Part shown: positions 27,863-36,485 of the stretch, one piece after another
Numbering within the stretch: position 1 is the first letter of the stretch
How the letters are laid out: each line of letters begins with the position of its first letter
DNA from: a virus
Length of the DNA: 64,000 bases
Reading direction: 5' to 3' (one strand)
IMG/VR virus record: IMGVR_UViG_3300033388_006651
Coordinates: 62,001-126,000 of that record
Position numbers and translations under genes: made by a program
Notes under the pieces: generated by a model
Databases searched by the model: none
The model's input: only the letters and a program-made list of their open reading frames with translations
What the model was told of the DNA's origin: nothing

Positions 27863-28897
27863 ATGGCTGAGATGATCCAGGGACTCGATGTAGCTCACCA
27901 CCAGGGCAACGTAGATTTCGCGGAAGTCGCCGGTGATGGTTTCCGCTTCTGTGTGTGCAAGGCGACGGAGGGGGCCGACTACGAGGACCCGAAGTTTCGT
28001 GAAAACATGCGGAAGATCGCGGAGCTGCGTGTGGTCGATCCGTCCTTTTTCGGGGGCGCGTACCACTTCGCTCGACCGGACAACCGCACCGGCCGTGCTG
28101 GCGGTGAAACCGAAGGTCGCTGGTTCTCCCAGATTCTCAACGAGGTGTCGGCCGAGTACGGGTTCTCCATCGAGCATGATTTTCTCGAACCCGCACTCGA
28201 CTTCGAGAAGTACAGCGACTCAAGCGGCACCGACAACATCCCGTGGATCGAAGGGTTCCTCGATGTCCTCAAGAGTGAGACGGGTCGCGACGGGATGATC
28301 TACACGGGACCGAACGTGTGGATGTATGAGGTCAGCAACACGACCCAGTTCAACGACTACCCACTCTGGGAAGTCACTTACAGTTCGCAGGGATCGAACC
28401 CCGATGCCCAACCTCCCCGGATGCCGAAGAACGAACCCGACGAGCCGTACTGGGAGTGGACGTTCTGGCAGTGGAGCGGTGGAGGAGACTATGCCTACTA
28501 CCACCGACAGTTCGGGGACATCGCCGGCATCCCCAGCGGCATCGCGGATGTGAACCGTCTCAACGGAGGTGAAGAGCGGTTGCTGGAGCTCGCCAACGCT
28601 GGCCATTTGCCACCTCCCCCGGTGAACGTGACGTGGCCTCGACCTCCTGAGCAGATCGATCTGAACGATTTGCGTGGTGCGTACTCCGAGTACGTGTCCC
28701 GCGTGCAGGGTCTCCTGCTGGCGCACAAGTACGGACCCAGCGGACTCACCGGTTCCAACGGTTTGCCCGACGGGTTGATGGGCAACAAGACCGAGACCTA
28801 TCTCGAGGACTTCAAAGCGAAGCGTGCCCTGCCAGCCGATACGGTCGTGGACTGGGACACCTGGTGGGCCCTGGCCTACGACAACCTGCGGGCTTAG
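27863..28897 (+). CDS. GH25 lysozyme with C-terminal peptidoglycan-binding-like domain
   Basis: About 344 residues from ATG 27863 (GTG 27860 possible). GH25 signatures: QGLDVAHHQGNVDF, FCVCKATEGADY, GGAYHFARPDN, LEPALDFEKY at the catalytic position, MIYTGPNVW and WTFWQWSGGG. The C-terminal 75 residues (VQGLLLAHKYGPSGL, DGLMGNKTETYLEDFK) resemble a peptidoglycan-binding domain. It probably shares a divergent promoter with the GH25 gene on the other strand; the two sequences are diverged, so they are not a recent duplication. Confidence 0.88.
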   Translation: MAEMIQGLDVAHHQGNVDFAEVAGDGFRFCVCKATEGADYEDPKFRENMRKIAELRVVDPSFFGGAYHFARPDNRTGRAGGETEGRWFSQILNEVSAEYGFSIEHDFLEPALDFEKYSDSSGTDNIPWIEGFLDVLKSETGRDGMIYTGPNVWMYEVSNTTQFNDYPLWEVTYSSQGSNPDAQPPRMPKNEPDEPYWEWTFWQWSGGGDYAYYHRQFGDIAGIPSGIADVNRLNGGEERLLELANAGHLPPPPVNVTWPRPPEQIDLNDLRGAYSEYVSRVQGLLLAHKYGPSGLTGSNGLPDGLMGNKTETYLEDFKAKRALPADTVVDWDTWWALAYDNLRA

Positions 28898-29319
28898 GCG
28901 CCCATCGCTTCACGGACGGCCGCGAGGGCATCCGTGTACGACTTCGTCGTGCCACGTTGCCGCATCTTGGGGTCGGCGGTGTAGTGCCAGGTCGAACCGT
29001 CCCACGCGATGTTCTGACCATGGCGCACGGCGACGGTGCCATCGGTGATCATTTCGCCGTAGACCGTGACGGTCTTGAGGCAGCGGCAGGCGGCTTCCTG
29101 GATCTGGTCTTCGTCGAGTACATCGAGCACTTCACCGAGCTTGGTGTAAACGCGCATCAGTCCTTGGATGGCGTCGTAGTGCGTCAGGTGGAGGGCGTCT
29201 TTGAACGTCAGTCCGGTGATGGCCATCCAGGGTCGGAGTACATCGATGATGGGGACGTTGGTGTCCTCGCGGAGGTTGCCGATTTCGACGATGGCGTCTT
29301 TGAGCGTGATTTGTGACAT
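28894..29319 (-). CDS. Hypothetical protein
   Basis: A 141-residue soluble protein starting MSQITLKDAIVEIGNLRED, mixed helix and strand. It overlaps the GH25 stop by four bases from the opposite strand. No family recognised. Confidence 0.65.
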   Translation of the reverse strand: MSQITLKDAIVEIGNLREDTNVPIIDVLRPWMAITGLTFKDALHLTHYDAIQGLMRVYTKLGEVLDVLDEDQIQEAACRCLKTVTVYGEMITDGTVAVRHGQNIAWDGSTWHYTADPKMRQRGTTKSYTDALAAVREAMGA

Positions 29320-29568
29320 GTGGTTTTGTGTCCTGTGTGGGTGAGGTCGAACCCCAAAGCCATGTTACCCACCGAAAAGTGCAGTCAAGTTGCTTTCGCC
29401 TGCATTTCGGGGCTCTCAGGGGCCCTCAGACGCCTCAAGAACCCCGAGGGCGCGTAGGAGGTCCCCGAGGCCCCGCCAACGCCCTCCGGGCCCCTGGTGG
29501 CGACCCTACGGCCGGGGTCTGGGCCTACCGCGCACCGGTAGTCGTCCTATCAGGAGCCCTTTCGTGAG
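29320..29568. other. Gene-free GC-rich stretch
   Basis: Between divergent genes. It contains several short GC-rich palindromes (for example GGGGCTCTCAGGGGCCC) but no credible gene, tRNA or terminator. Confidence 0.4.
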
Positions 29569-30309
29569 ATGCGCATGAAGACTTCGACCTCGCCGGGTGG
29601 CCGCGAAGTGGGTTCTCCGAGTTTCACGAAACGGGAGACGAGCCCCATGGTGTCTGGTTCGATCAGCACGGCGCTTTCGGCCCGGATCATTCGGCTCGCA
29701 CATTCGCGCCCGGAACTGCGCGATGCGCTCCAGCCGCTGCTCTACGTGATCGCGGCCAAGCAGGACTCGGCCAGTTCGGAGCTCCGGCGGAAAGAGCAGA
29801 GGGAGTTCTCCGAACTCTTGAGCTTCGGTCCTCGGTTCGGCGTCATTTCGGCTCACGACGGGAAAGACAGCACCCAGAACCGGATCCGTCGAGCGAAGCT
29901 CATCACGGACCTTTCTCGACTGGGCTACCGGAAAGTGTCACCGATGCGAGGAAACTGGGAGCTGCTCCCGGAAGACTCGTTGATGATCCAGAACATCCGC
30001 CCGCAGGACCTGTTCCAGCTTGGCCGCAAGTACGGCCAGGAGTTTGTGGTGTTCTCTGACGAGCCTGGTCTCGTTGGTTTCTACTACCTGACCGGCGACC
30101 CGAAGACGCGCATCATCGTGGACCCCAAGGGTGACACGACGTTCCGTTCGTTGACGGACATGACGCCTTACTCTCGAGCCCGTGGTCTCGATGTGGAGTT
30201 CGGTTTGCTGTGGTCCCAGGAGTTTCCGTGGGACGGCGGTGATCATCTCGATCGTCGTCGCGTCCGTACCGAGCTCAAGAACCAGGGCCTCCAGAACGTG
30301 ACGCCGTAA
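29569..30309 (+). CDS. Hypothetical protein
   Basis: A 246-residue protein; starts at 29569, 29575 or 29647 are possible, with RIIRLAHSRPELRDALQPLL as the first well-formed helix. A mixed alpha/beta domain follows (FGVISAHDGKDSTQNRIRR, VSPMRGNWE, IIVDPKGDTTFRS). The RLAHSRPELR type of helix occurs in many phage proteins of marine and environmental origin. No function known to me. Confidence 0.65.
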   Translation: MRMKTSTSPGGREVGSPSFTKRETSPMVSGSISTALSARIIRLAHSRPELRDALQPLLYVIAAKQDSASSELRRKEQREFSELLSFGPRFGVISAHDGKDSTQNRIRRAKLITDLSRLGYRKVSPMRGNWELLPEDSLMIQNIRPQDLFQLGRKYGQEFVVFSDEPGLVGFYYLTGDPKTRIIVDPKGDTTFRSLTDMTPYSRARGLDVEFGLLWSQEFPWDGGDHLDRRRVRTELKNQGLQNVTP

Positions 30310-30472
30310 CCGGTTCGTCAAGTTCTTTGGCGATCAGCTCTTCGAGCTTGTCGAGATCGATCTGGTGAACGTGCAAAGGCACTTGCGAGGAAAGCCATTC
30401 TCGCTTTCGCCAGAAATCCACGATTGCCTTCGCTCGGGAGCGAGGGTTAGAGACAAGGGCGGCGGCAGCCAT
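30275..30472 (-). CDS. Hypothetical protein
   Basis: A 65-residue protein starting MAAAALVSNPRSRAKAIVDF, overlapping the previous gene's 3' end by 35 bases. Short, basic then acidic. Possible real gene. Confidence 0.45.
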   Translation of the reverse strand: MAAAALVSNPRSRAKAIVDFWRKREWLSSQVPLHVHQIDLDKLEELIAKELDEPVTASRSGGPGS

Positions 30473-30578
30473 GGCTCAACCGTACCGATGAGAAGGGGGC
30501 GCGACGGCCGCGAAAAAGTCCAAAGTCTACGAAAACGGGGACTTTGGGAAATTTGTCGGAGCGGCGTCGGGAGATCTC

Positions 30579-30716
30579 TTACTCCTGTGGATCGGGCACA
30601 GCCTGTTCGTGAAGTTCTGCGACCCGGCTACTGCGCGCCGCTTCTTTGGCTTTGGCCTTGGCGTCTTTTGCCTTCGCCCCATTTTTGCGGGTGATTACGG
30701 GTGGTTCGCTAGCCAT
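30579..30716 (-). CDS. Small Lys/Ala-rich protein
   Basis: A 45-residue product beginning MASEPPVITRKNGAKAKDAK with repeated KAK/AKAK steps and an acidic end. It fits the pattern of lysine-rich proteins in this genome (32644, 41283, 43731). Confidence 0.5.
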   Translation of the reverse strand: MASEPPVITRKNGAKAKDAKAKAKEAARSSRVAELHEQAVPDPQE

Positions 30717-30747
30717 CATTCAGGGGAAGCTGATAGGCCCGTTATCG

Positions 30748-31525
30748 TCAGAGTTTCCCTTTTCGGGATCGAGCGACTTCCATCATCGGACTCACGTCCA
30801 CCCACCCGGGCCAGGTGATGATGTCCACGCTCACGAACTCTTTCCACCGTTCGTGCTTGGTGAGATCGTTCCACACCGTCCGGCGCCACGCCCACTTCTG
30901 TGTGCTCACCTCATCGGGCTTGTCGGTGTTGTTCCAGTAGGCGAAGTCCTCGAGCCGTTTGTCGTCGGCCATGAAGTCGAGGAGCCCGCCGAGGTGGCAC
31001 CGACGATCGCAGTAGGGGATGAGGTAGTACTTGCTTCGGTAGACCCGCATGGTGATCGAGGCATCGAGGGCCCACAGGTCCCAGGTGTGTTCGGCCAAGG
31101 TTTTCCCGTACTCCTTGTGCATCCACGAGTCGATATCGAAGGCCCCGGGTTTGTCTCCTTCGACGTGGGTGCGCTTCGACGCTTTGAGTATCTCTTCATC
31201 GCTCACGGCCATCAGATCTTCGAGGCGTTTGAGCTCGGGAGGACAGTGCTCGATGATCCACTCTCGGTAGAGGCTGACCCATTTGGTGGGCACGTCGGTG
31301 TCGGGGTGGTGCTCCTTGAGCCATGCGGCGAAGAGGCGGTTTTCTTCTTCGACCTTGAGCCATGCGTCGCTTGAGCGGCCGTCGAGAATGTCGTGGAAGG
31401 TCTTGGAAGGTCTTGGCGAGGCGCTCTTTGGCAGCGTCCTGACCCTGCCGTTTGAGATCCCAGAGCAGCTCGTAGGGATCAACCCCCTTGGCGACCCGAT
31501 ATGCCTCGTAGATCTTGATACTCAC
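30748..31525 (-). pseudogene. Hypothetical gene broken by a 10-bp tandem duplication
   Basis: The 5' part from GTG 31525 (SIKIYEAYRVAKGVDPYELL ... RLAKTF) and the 3' part (HDILDGRSSDAWLKVEE to the stop at 30748) are in different frames. At the junction GGAAGGTCTT occurs twice in direct succession (31395-31414). Removing one copy restores a continuous frame of about 255 codons. This could be a true inactivating mutation, phase variation by slippage or an assembly error. TTTTCACGAA precedes the start by 14 bases. The product is soluble and Trp-rich, function unknown. Confidence 0.75.
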
Positions 31526-31561
31526 ACCCCTTGTACGCTTTCGTGAAAAGTTGGGATCCGT

Positions 31562-31590
31562 TTGTGTAAAAAGTTCGCCCCCTCCGTGCA
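31562..31590 (+). promoter_or_regulatory. Promoter-like motif TTGTGTAAA...CCGTGCA
   Basis: TTGTGTAAAAAGTTC, a C-rich stretch and CTC-CGTGCA, 16 bases before ATG 31606. Third copy of the motif seen at 21316 and 25051. Confidence 0.5.
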
Positions 31591-31605
31591 CAGGGTGAGA
31601 CCAAG

Positions 31606-31691
31606 ATGGCCACCACGTATCCGCGAATCGCGCACATCCTTTGGAGTCCGGGTGAGTCACATGATCCCCAGGTCTTTTTGGAGCACCTATG
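31606..31691 (+). CDS. Short peptide coupled to the next gene
   Basis: A 28-residue frame, MATTYPRIAHILWSPGESH onward, whose TGA overlaps the next ATG. It sits just behind a promoter-like motif, so it may be a leader that couples translation of the following gene. Confidence 0.4.
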
Positions 31692-32465
31692 AACCGCATC
31701 ACCAACGGCACCGACCTCATGAACCTTCTGGAGAGCATCAAGATGGTCGGCACCCGCTTGGCCGAGTGGGACTTCCGATGGGCGATGCAGGAACTCAAGA
31801 CCGGCGATGTTGACGGCTGGCTCGTGCAGTGTTCGTTCGAGCGCCCGGATGTCAACGGAGAGTTTACCGAGCAGGGGCTCGGCTATGGCCGCGAGTGGTT
31901 CATCGCCAACGGGGCGCCGGACACCGGCGTGGTGTTCACGGCCTGGGAGGCGATGAAATTCATCGTCTTCCATGAGCTCCACGAGGCGTTTACTGTGGTG
32001 ATCGATGGGAAGCGCGTGCGCCTCCTGGACCCCCACAAAGAGCTGACCGACTTGGCTGTTGGGAGCCGTTATGTCGGGGGGGAGATCGAAGGACGGTTTC
32101 CGGCAAAGATCGAAGGACAGTTTCTGGCAGCCCGTGAAGACAAACCGTTCTCTCCTGAGAACTGGGTCCTCAAGTCCGAAGACAAGAAAGAGACCTCTTG
32201 GAGTCTCTGTGGCTCCAGCGACGGCGGCTTCCTCATGATCTTCGGGCTGAACCGCGAGGCCGGGGACTGGCTCCTCAACCTCGACGGCCCACAGCCCAAA
32301 GGCCCGTGGCGGATCGAAGGCAACATGGGCAACTACCTGTTGATCGGAACCGACGACGAGAAACTTGGTTGGGGTGTTCAGCCGGATCTCGCCCGCTGGA
32401 TGGTCCGCCACAAGCTGGCCACGAGCACGGACTCTTACCTGACCCGAGAAAAAACTACATCATGA
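31689..32465 (+). CDS. Hypothetical protein
   Basis: A 258-residue protein starting MNRITNGTDLMNLLESIKMV. It contains an internal doublet GGEIEGRFPAKIEGQF and a strand-rich second half (SWSLCGSSDGGFLMIFGL). It is soluble with no signal. It begins an overlapping run of plus-strand genes to 34558. No family recognised. Confidence 0.65.
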   Translation: MNRITNGTDLMNLLESIKMVGTRLAEWDFRWAMQELKTGDVDGWLVQCSFERPDVNGEFTEQGLGYGREWFIANGAPDTGVVFTAWEAMKFIVFHELHEAFTVVIDGKRVRLLDPHKELTDLAVGSRYVGGEIEGRFPAKIEGQFLAAREDKPFSPENWVLKSEDKKETSWSLCGSSDGGFLMIFGLNREAGDWLLNLDGPQPKGPWRIEGNMGNYLLIGTDDEKLGWGVQPDLARWMVRHKLATSTDSYLTREKTTS

Positions 32466-32647
32466 AGATCAAATACATAGATTTTGAAGGCGTCGAGCGC
32501 GAGGTGGAAGCGAAAGTATCCGTGGACCTCGAGAGCGGCCACATCAACAGCAAACTCGACTGGGAAGAGCAGAAGCTGGTCCTTCGCGTCGGCGGCAGTG
32601 TCATTGGACGCAAGAGCCTCTGCTACCGGGAAGTAGAACGAAAATGA
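32462..32647 (+). CDS. Small beta-rich protein
   Basis: A 61-residue product starting MKIKYIDFEGVEREVEAKV, predicted mostly strand. ATGA overlaps link it to both neighbours. Function unknown. Confidence 0.6.
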   Translation: MKIKYIDFEGVEREVEAKVSVDLESGHINSKLDWEEQKLVLRVGGSVIGRKSLCYREVERK

Positions 32648-33723
32648 GTGATCGAAAACGAGAAGCCATCGCCGCCCTAGCCCTCGAACATTCCCGCGAG
32701 ATGCAGGAACTCACCGGGGACAGCAAGACCGAAGCCAGGGCTGCGTTCCTCGAACTCTACACCTGGACTCCCGAGTGGATGGACAACGAGCCCCTAGCGA
32801 AGCGTTTGAAAAAGGCGTACCACGCCAACGGAGCTGAGAAAGGCGAACTGCCGCCGTTCCTTTGCAACCTCGCGGTGTTCGAGATGCTCGGCAAGGATCA
32901 GTCGCGGACGTTCGGTGCCATGCTGCGGATTCTCGCTGAGGCCATCGGTATTACCAGCGACGACATGCGCAAGGCCATGCGTGACAGTGACCGGAGCGAA
33001 GAGGAAGTCGCGGAGAGGGAGATCACCAAAGAGACCCCTCTGTCCGCCGAGGATTTTGACGCCATCGAGTTGACCCTCCGGAAAGATGGCAGTTACCTAT
33101 TCGACGGTAACGACGGCCGACAGAAGATGCAGCGCGTCTTCCGAGCCCTCAACGCGACGCGAGCCATCTATGATGCTCCGCACGATCCAGACTGGGAGTA
33201 TTTCAGTGTCAAGCCCAAGGACCTGCGCATCGGTGACGAGATCGTTCGCCGTGGCCAGTGGAACCAAGTGCTCGGATTCTTCCTGCACGAGGAGGACAAG
33301 CGTTGGACCGACAAGGGCATGACCTTCTCGGAGGTCCCTGTGGGGTCCGAGGAACTCGACTGGAATGATGAGCCCAAGGAGTACTTCGTGAAGACCGCAT
33401 GGGGCAGCGACTCCGGCGAGAATTTCAAGGGCCAAGAGAAAATTGCTATCCGTCGCCGCAAAAGTGTGGGGGCCCCTCCGGCTAAGTCAGAAGCACCCAA
33501 AAAGACGCGGGCCAAGAAGTACCATGAGAAGCGTGGGCCAAACGGAAGACCGGAGGCCACCAAGAAGAAGACCACCAAGAAGAAGACCACCAAGAAGAAG
33601 ACCACCAAGAAGAAGGGCGCCAGTAAGAAGACCACCAAGAAGAAGGGCGCCCGTAAGAAGAAAAGCGCCCGCAAGAAGACCTCCAAAAAGAAGGCCACCA
33701 AGAACCGAAGGAGCGCAGCATGA
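32644..33723 (+). CDS. Protein with histone H1-like lysine-rich tail
   Basis: A 359-residue protein. The first 270 residues form a soluble body (MSDRKREAIAALALEHSRE, LAEAIGITSDDMRKAM). From about residue 290 it becomes a low-complexity KKKTTKKK / KKGARKKK tail with codon-level repeats of an AAG-rich 15-base unit (33560-33690). Such tails bind DNA or RNA through charge, as in bacterial H1-like proteins. The repeated DNA can expand or contract. Lysine demand from this and the proteins at 41283 and 43731 may relate to the many lysine tRNAs. Confidence 0.7.
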   Translation: MSDRKREAIAALALEHSREMQELTGDSKTEARAAFLELYTWTPEWMDNEPLAKRLKKAYHANGAEKGELPPFLCNLAVFEMLGKDQSRTFGAMLRILAEAIGITSDDMRKAMRDSDRSEEEVAEREITKETPLSAEDFDAIELTLRKDGSYLFDGNDGRQKMQRVFRALNATRAIYDAPHDPDWEYFSVKPKDLRIGDEIVRRGQWNQVLGFFLHEEDKRWTDKGMTFSEVPVGSEELDWNDEPKEYFVKTAWGSDSGENFKGQEKIAIRRRKSVGAPPAKSEAPKKTRAKKYHEKRGPNGRPEATKKKTTKKKTTKKKTTKKKGASKKTTKKKGARKKKSARKKTSKKKATKNRRSAA

Positions 33724-34100
33724 ACGAGAGCATCAAAGTTGAAGACCACACCAAGCACCCCCCCATCCTTGACGTTCGTCTGGATGGGGAGAAGACGGTT
33801 GTCATCGTCGATGTGCAGCAGATGTTCCGGAACATTTTTCCGGACGGCAGCACGAACGGGGACCCTGGTGTCTGGGGCGTCATCCTGGCGGACACGGTGC
33901 GGCACCTTGCACGAGCGCACCGTCAGGCTCTGGTGCGGCTTTCGGAGGGCGGCGGTGGCCCGATACCCCCTCCCGAGGAAGCCATCCTCGACCGGATCAT
34001 GCAGATCCTGGTGGACGAGATGTCAAGCGAAGATCTCCCCAAGATCGAGTCCCACACCGTCGTCACCGGAGACGGGCCCAAGGGCCCCAAGGTGAGTTGA
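33720..34100 (+). CDS. Hypothetical protein, possibly DUF5076-like
   Basis: A 126-residue protein with TVVIVDVQQMFRNIF and PGVWGVILADTVRHLARAH; the WG-LLAD-RH pattern resembles DUF5076. It overlaps its neighbours by four bases (ATGA) upstream. Function unknown. Confidence 0.55.
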   Translation: MNESIKVEDHTKHPPILDVRLDGEKTVVIVDVQQMFRNIFPDGSTNGDPGVWGVILADTVRHLARAHRQALVRLSEGGGGPIPPPEEAILDRIMQILVDEMSSEDLPKIESHTVVTGDGPKGPKVS

Positions 34101-34558
34101 TGCCAGGCAAGCACGTCAAAGTCTCGGTCCCCATCCACATCGGAGGGACCCGCAACGAGAATCTGTTTGCGCTTCCCACCGACAAGCCGGATCATTTCAA
34201 GATCAACTCGATCCCATTCCACGCCTACGGCCTCAACGATGGGGACATCGTCCGCTGCGACAGTTCGCGCAAGGTTTTGGAGGTCGTCGAGGCCAGTGGG
34301 TTCCGGACGTTCCGTGTCGTGTTCGCACCTGGAACCGACATGGAGGCCATGAACGCGGTGGCCAAGCGTTTTCATGAACTCGAGGCCGGTTTGAACCTCG
34401 GATACCCTGGGTTCATGTCCCTCGACATCGGCCCCGACAAGGACCACGAGGCCCTGGTCGCGTACCTGGACGAGCTTGAGGGCCAGGAGAGGATTCAGTA
34501 CGAGAGTGCAGAGCAACGGGCCGAAGGGAGTTTCAGTGACCCAGAGCAGGAAGGGTAG
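34100..34558 (+). CDS. DUF4265-like protein
   Basis: A 152-residue protein starting MPGKHVKVSVPIHIGGTRNEN. The split barrel-like N-terminus (FHAYGLNDGDIVRCD) and the FRVVFAPGTDMEAMNAVAK second half match the DUF4265 pattern, a family of unknown function found in bacteria. Confidence 0.6.
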   Translation: MPGKHVKVSVPIHIGGTRNENLFALPTDKPDHFKINSIPFHAYGLNDGDIVRCDSSRKVLEVVEASGFRTFRVVFAPGTDMEAMNAVAKRFHELEAGLNLGYPGFMSLDIGPDKDHEALVAYLDELEGQERIQYESAEQRAEGSFSDPEQEG

Positions 34559-34566
34559 AGTGCCCC

Positions 34567-34773
34567 ATGTCCCGGGAGCCCGTGGAGGTCGAAGTCCTGG
34601 ACAAGGACGGGACTCCTGCGATTCCGGAGAAACGGGTCACGGGGCCTCTAAGCCCGATCATCAACACGCTTGCGGCCGTGTTCGCTGTCCTGACCGCTCT
34701 CATGATTTTACTCATCGCCCTCGCAGCCACTTTGGCGAAGCAGGACGATGAGTCACCGCCGGACCCGGAATAG
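34567..34773 (+). CDS. Small single-pass membrane protein
   Basis: A 68-residue product with one clear membrane helix (LAAVFAVLTALMILLIALA, about residues 35-56), an acidic soluble N-terminus and a short charged tail. It precedes the Bax inhibitor-like membrane protein. It could be a small lysis-related or unknown membrane protein. Confidence 0.6.
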   Translation: MSREPVEVEVLDKDGTPAIPEKRVTGPLSPIINTLAAVFAVLTALMILLIALAATLAKQDDESPPDPE

Positions 34774-34811
34774 GTCCACGATTTTCACGGTACACCCCCC
34801 TGGAGGACTAC

Positions 34812-35570
34812 ATGGAACTAGGAAACATCCACGATCACGAACAACATCACCAATCTTTTCACCCAGACGCCAACTCTCGTCCCGCTCCTGATCCCAGTGC
34901 TGGCATCGGTGCCTTCATGGGCACCGTCTATGCCTGGATGACCGCTGGCCTCGCGCTGTCGGCCGGCACCGCCTACTGGCTCAGCACGCAACCCGAACTC
35001 CTGGTGAGCCTCTTTTCCGGCGTCATGGGTTGGGTGCTCCTGCTCACCCCGTTCGTCCTGATTTTCGTGCTCGGGTTCCGTATCGAGAAGGCGTCTCTTG
35101 TCGAGAACGGGTTCTGGTATCTGCTGATGACCGGCATCATGGGAACCTGGCTGACCGGCATCGCCGTGCAAGCCGGTGAGGACCCGGCCTTCGCCACCTC
35201 GGTGTTTCAGACGCTTGGAGTGACCGTTGCCATGTTCGGTGGCATGTCGCTGACTGGATGGATCACCCGCAAGGACCTGTCCGCGATGGGCAGTTTCTTC
35301 GCCGCAGCCCTGTGGGGTCTGATCGCCATGATGCTCATGAACAGTTTCATGTTCCAGAGCCAAGCGATGGGCCTGGGTATTTCCGCCATTGCCATCGTGA
35401 TTTTCGCGGGCCTCACCGCCTACGACACGCAGAAGATCAAGGAGTACTACTACTCCCACGGTGCCCATCACGGGCTCGCCATCTGGGGTGCGCTGACGCT
35501 GTACCTCGACTTCGTCAACCTCTTCATCCACCTGCTCCGGTTCTTCGGCGCTGGCGGCAGCGACGACTAG
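34812..35570 (+). CDS. Bax inhibitor-1/YccA-family membrane protein
   Basis: A 252-residue protein with a His-rich soluble N-terminus and seven hydrophobic segments, starting at VYAWMTAGLALSAGTAYWL. The family end motif is visible: GLTAYDTQKIKEYYYS followed by ALTLYLDFVNLFIHLLRFFG. Members are calcium-leak or stress-related channels in the inner membrane; YccA modulates the FtsH protease, and in lambda-type infections FtsH activity matters for lysis/lysogeny. GGAGGACTAC precedes ATG 34812. Rare but known in phages. Confidence 0.87.
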   Translation: MELGNIHDHEQHHQSFHPDANSRPAPDPSAGIGAFMGTVYAWMTAGLALSAGTAYWLSTQPELLVSLFSGVMGWVLLLTPFVLIFVLGFRIEKASLVENGFWYLLMTGIMGTWLTGIAVQAGEDPAFATSVFQTLGVTVAMFGGMSLTGWITRKDLSAMGSFFAAALWGLIAMMLMNSFMFQSQAMGLGISAIAIVIFAGLTAYDTQKIKEYYYSHGAHHGLAIWGALTLYLDFVNLFIHLLRFFGAGGSDD

Positions 35571-35615
35571 GAGTGCGGGTGAAATAACCTGGGCTCGCTC
35601 GGGTTAGGAACTACG

Positions 35616-35879
35616 ATGGAACAAACGAACACAGACACGTCCTGGACTCCGTTCTACTACGAGAGCAACCAGTACTTCGGTTGGATCGAAAGCCCCACCG
35701 ACTGGGAAAAGGTCAAGACGGCCTACTCGCAGCGGGGCGGAATCCTGACCACGGACGAGTTGCTCGACAAATCCCACGTGGCGCCCGGTGCACCGCACAT
35801 CAAGTACGGGCTGCGCAGTGAGTGTGACGGGGACAAGACGCTACGAGAGTTTTTCACTGAGCAGGGCATGGCGCCCTGA
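35616..35879 (+). CDS. Hypothetical protein
   Basis: An 87-residue soluble protein starting MEQTNTDTSWTPFYYESNQY. Stand-alone between the membrane protein gene and a terminator. No family recognised. Confidence 0.6.
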   Translation: MEQTNTDTSWTPFYYESNQYFGWIESPTDWEKVKTAYSQRGGILTTDELLDKSHVAPGAPHIKYGLRSECDGDKTLREFFTEQGMAP

Positions 35880-35940
35880 TCAGGGATCAGTTGGCCTAGA
35901 CGGGGATTTGTCCTCCATCGGCCCTGTCTAAGCTCCCAGA

Positions 35941-35974
35941 GGGCACCAGAACGGTTCTGGTGCCCTCTCTTTTT
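35941..35974 (+). terminator. Rho-independent terminator
   Basis: GGGCACCAGAA and TTCTGGTGCCC form an 11-bp stem with a three-base loop, followed by TCTCTTTTT. Confidence 0.93.
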
Positions 35975-35995
35975 GGTGAGGGGTACAAAGAGAGC

Positions 35996-36313
35996 ATGAC
36001 GCCAACGATCTCCCAGGTGGTTGTGATGGCGCTGGCCATCGGCACCGTGTCCATGACCATCACGAAGGCCAGTTTCTTCGAGTGGTTCCGTAACTGGCTC
36101 GAGGATCACACCGACTTCCTGGCGGACCTGTTCTCGTGCCCCTACTGCATGAGTCACTGGGTCGCCCTGGGAGTCATGTTCCTGTACCAGCCGCTCATCC
36201 TCGACACGGGGAATAAGTGGCCCGATCTAATGATGTCCTGGTTTGCGCTGGTCGCCTTGGGTTCGCTGGTCGCCGGAGCGATTTCCCGGATTTTCGGAGG
36301 CGTTCACGAGTAA
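35996..36313 (+). CDS. DUF1360-like membrane protein
   Basis: A 105-residue protein from ATG 35996. Three hydrophobic segments and the motif FLADLFSCPYCMSHWVAL match the DUF1360 pattern (CPYC/CPWC-x-W). It is probably an inner-membrane protein. The start upstream at 35960 lies within the terminator and is rejected. Confidence 0.7.
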   Translation: MTPTISQVVVMALAIGTVSMTITKASFFEWFRNWLEDHTDFLADLFSCPYCMSHWVALGVMFLYQPLILDTGNKWPDLMMSWFALVALGSLVAGAISRIFGGVHE

Positions 36314-36485
36314 GGGTCTTGCGCTTCCCTCGGGGAGTGCCCAGCTCCATTTGACAAGTTACGTTGTTGCGCCCACTATGACATTGACGATCAGCCAAAG
36401 ACCAAGTCGGTCACCGGATCTGATAGCCGAGGCATGTCGCCTCTTCGTCTTGCCCAGCTTTTGCTGGAAAGGAGAAGAAGAAGCG

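Noticed and set aside
31479-32411. 310-residue minus-strand frame
   Set aside because: Antisense to the gene at 31689, which has a coupled leader and better start; no domain seen.
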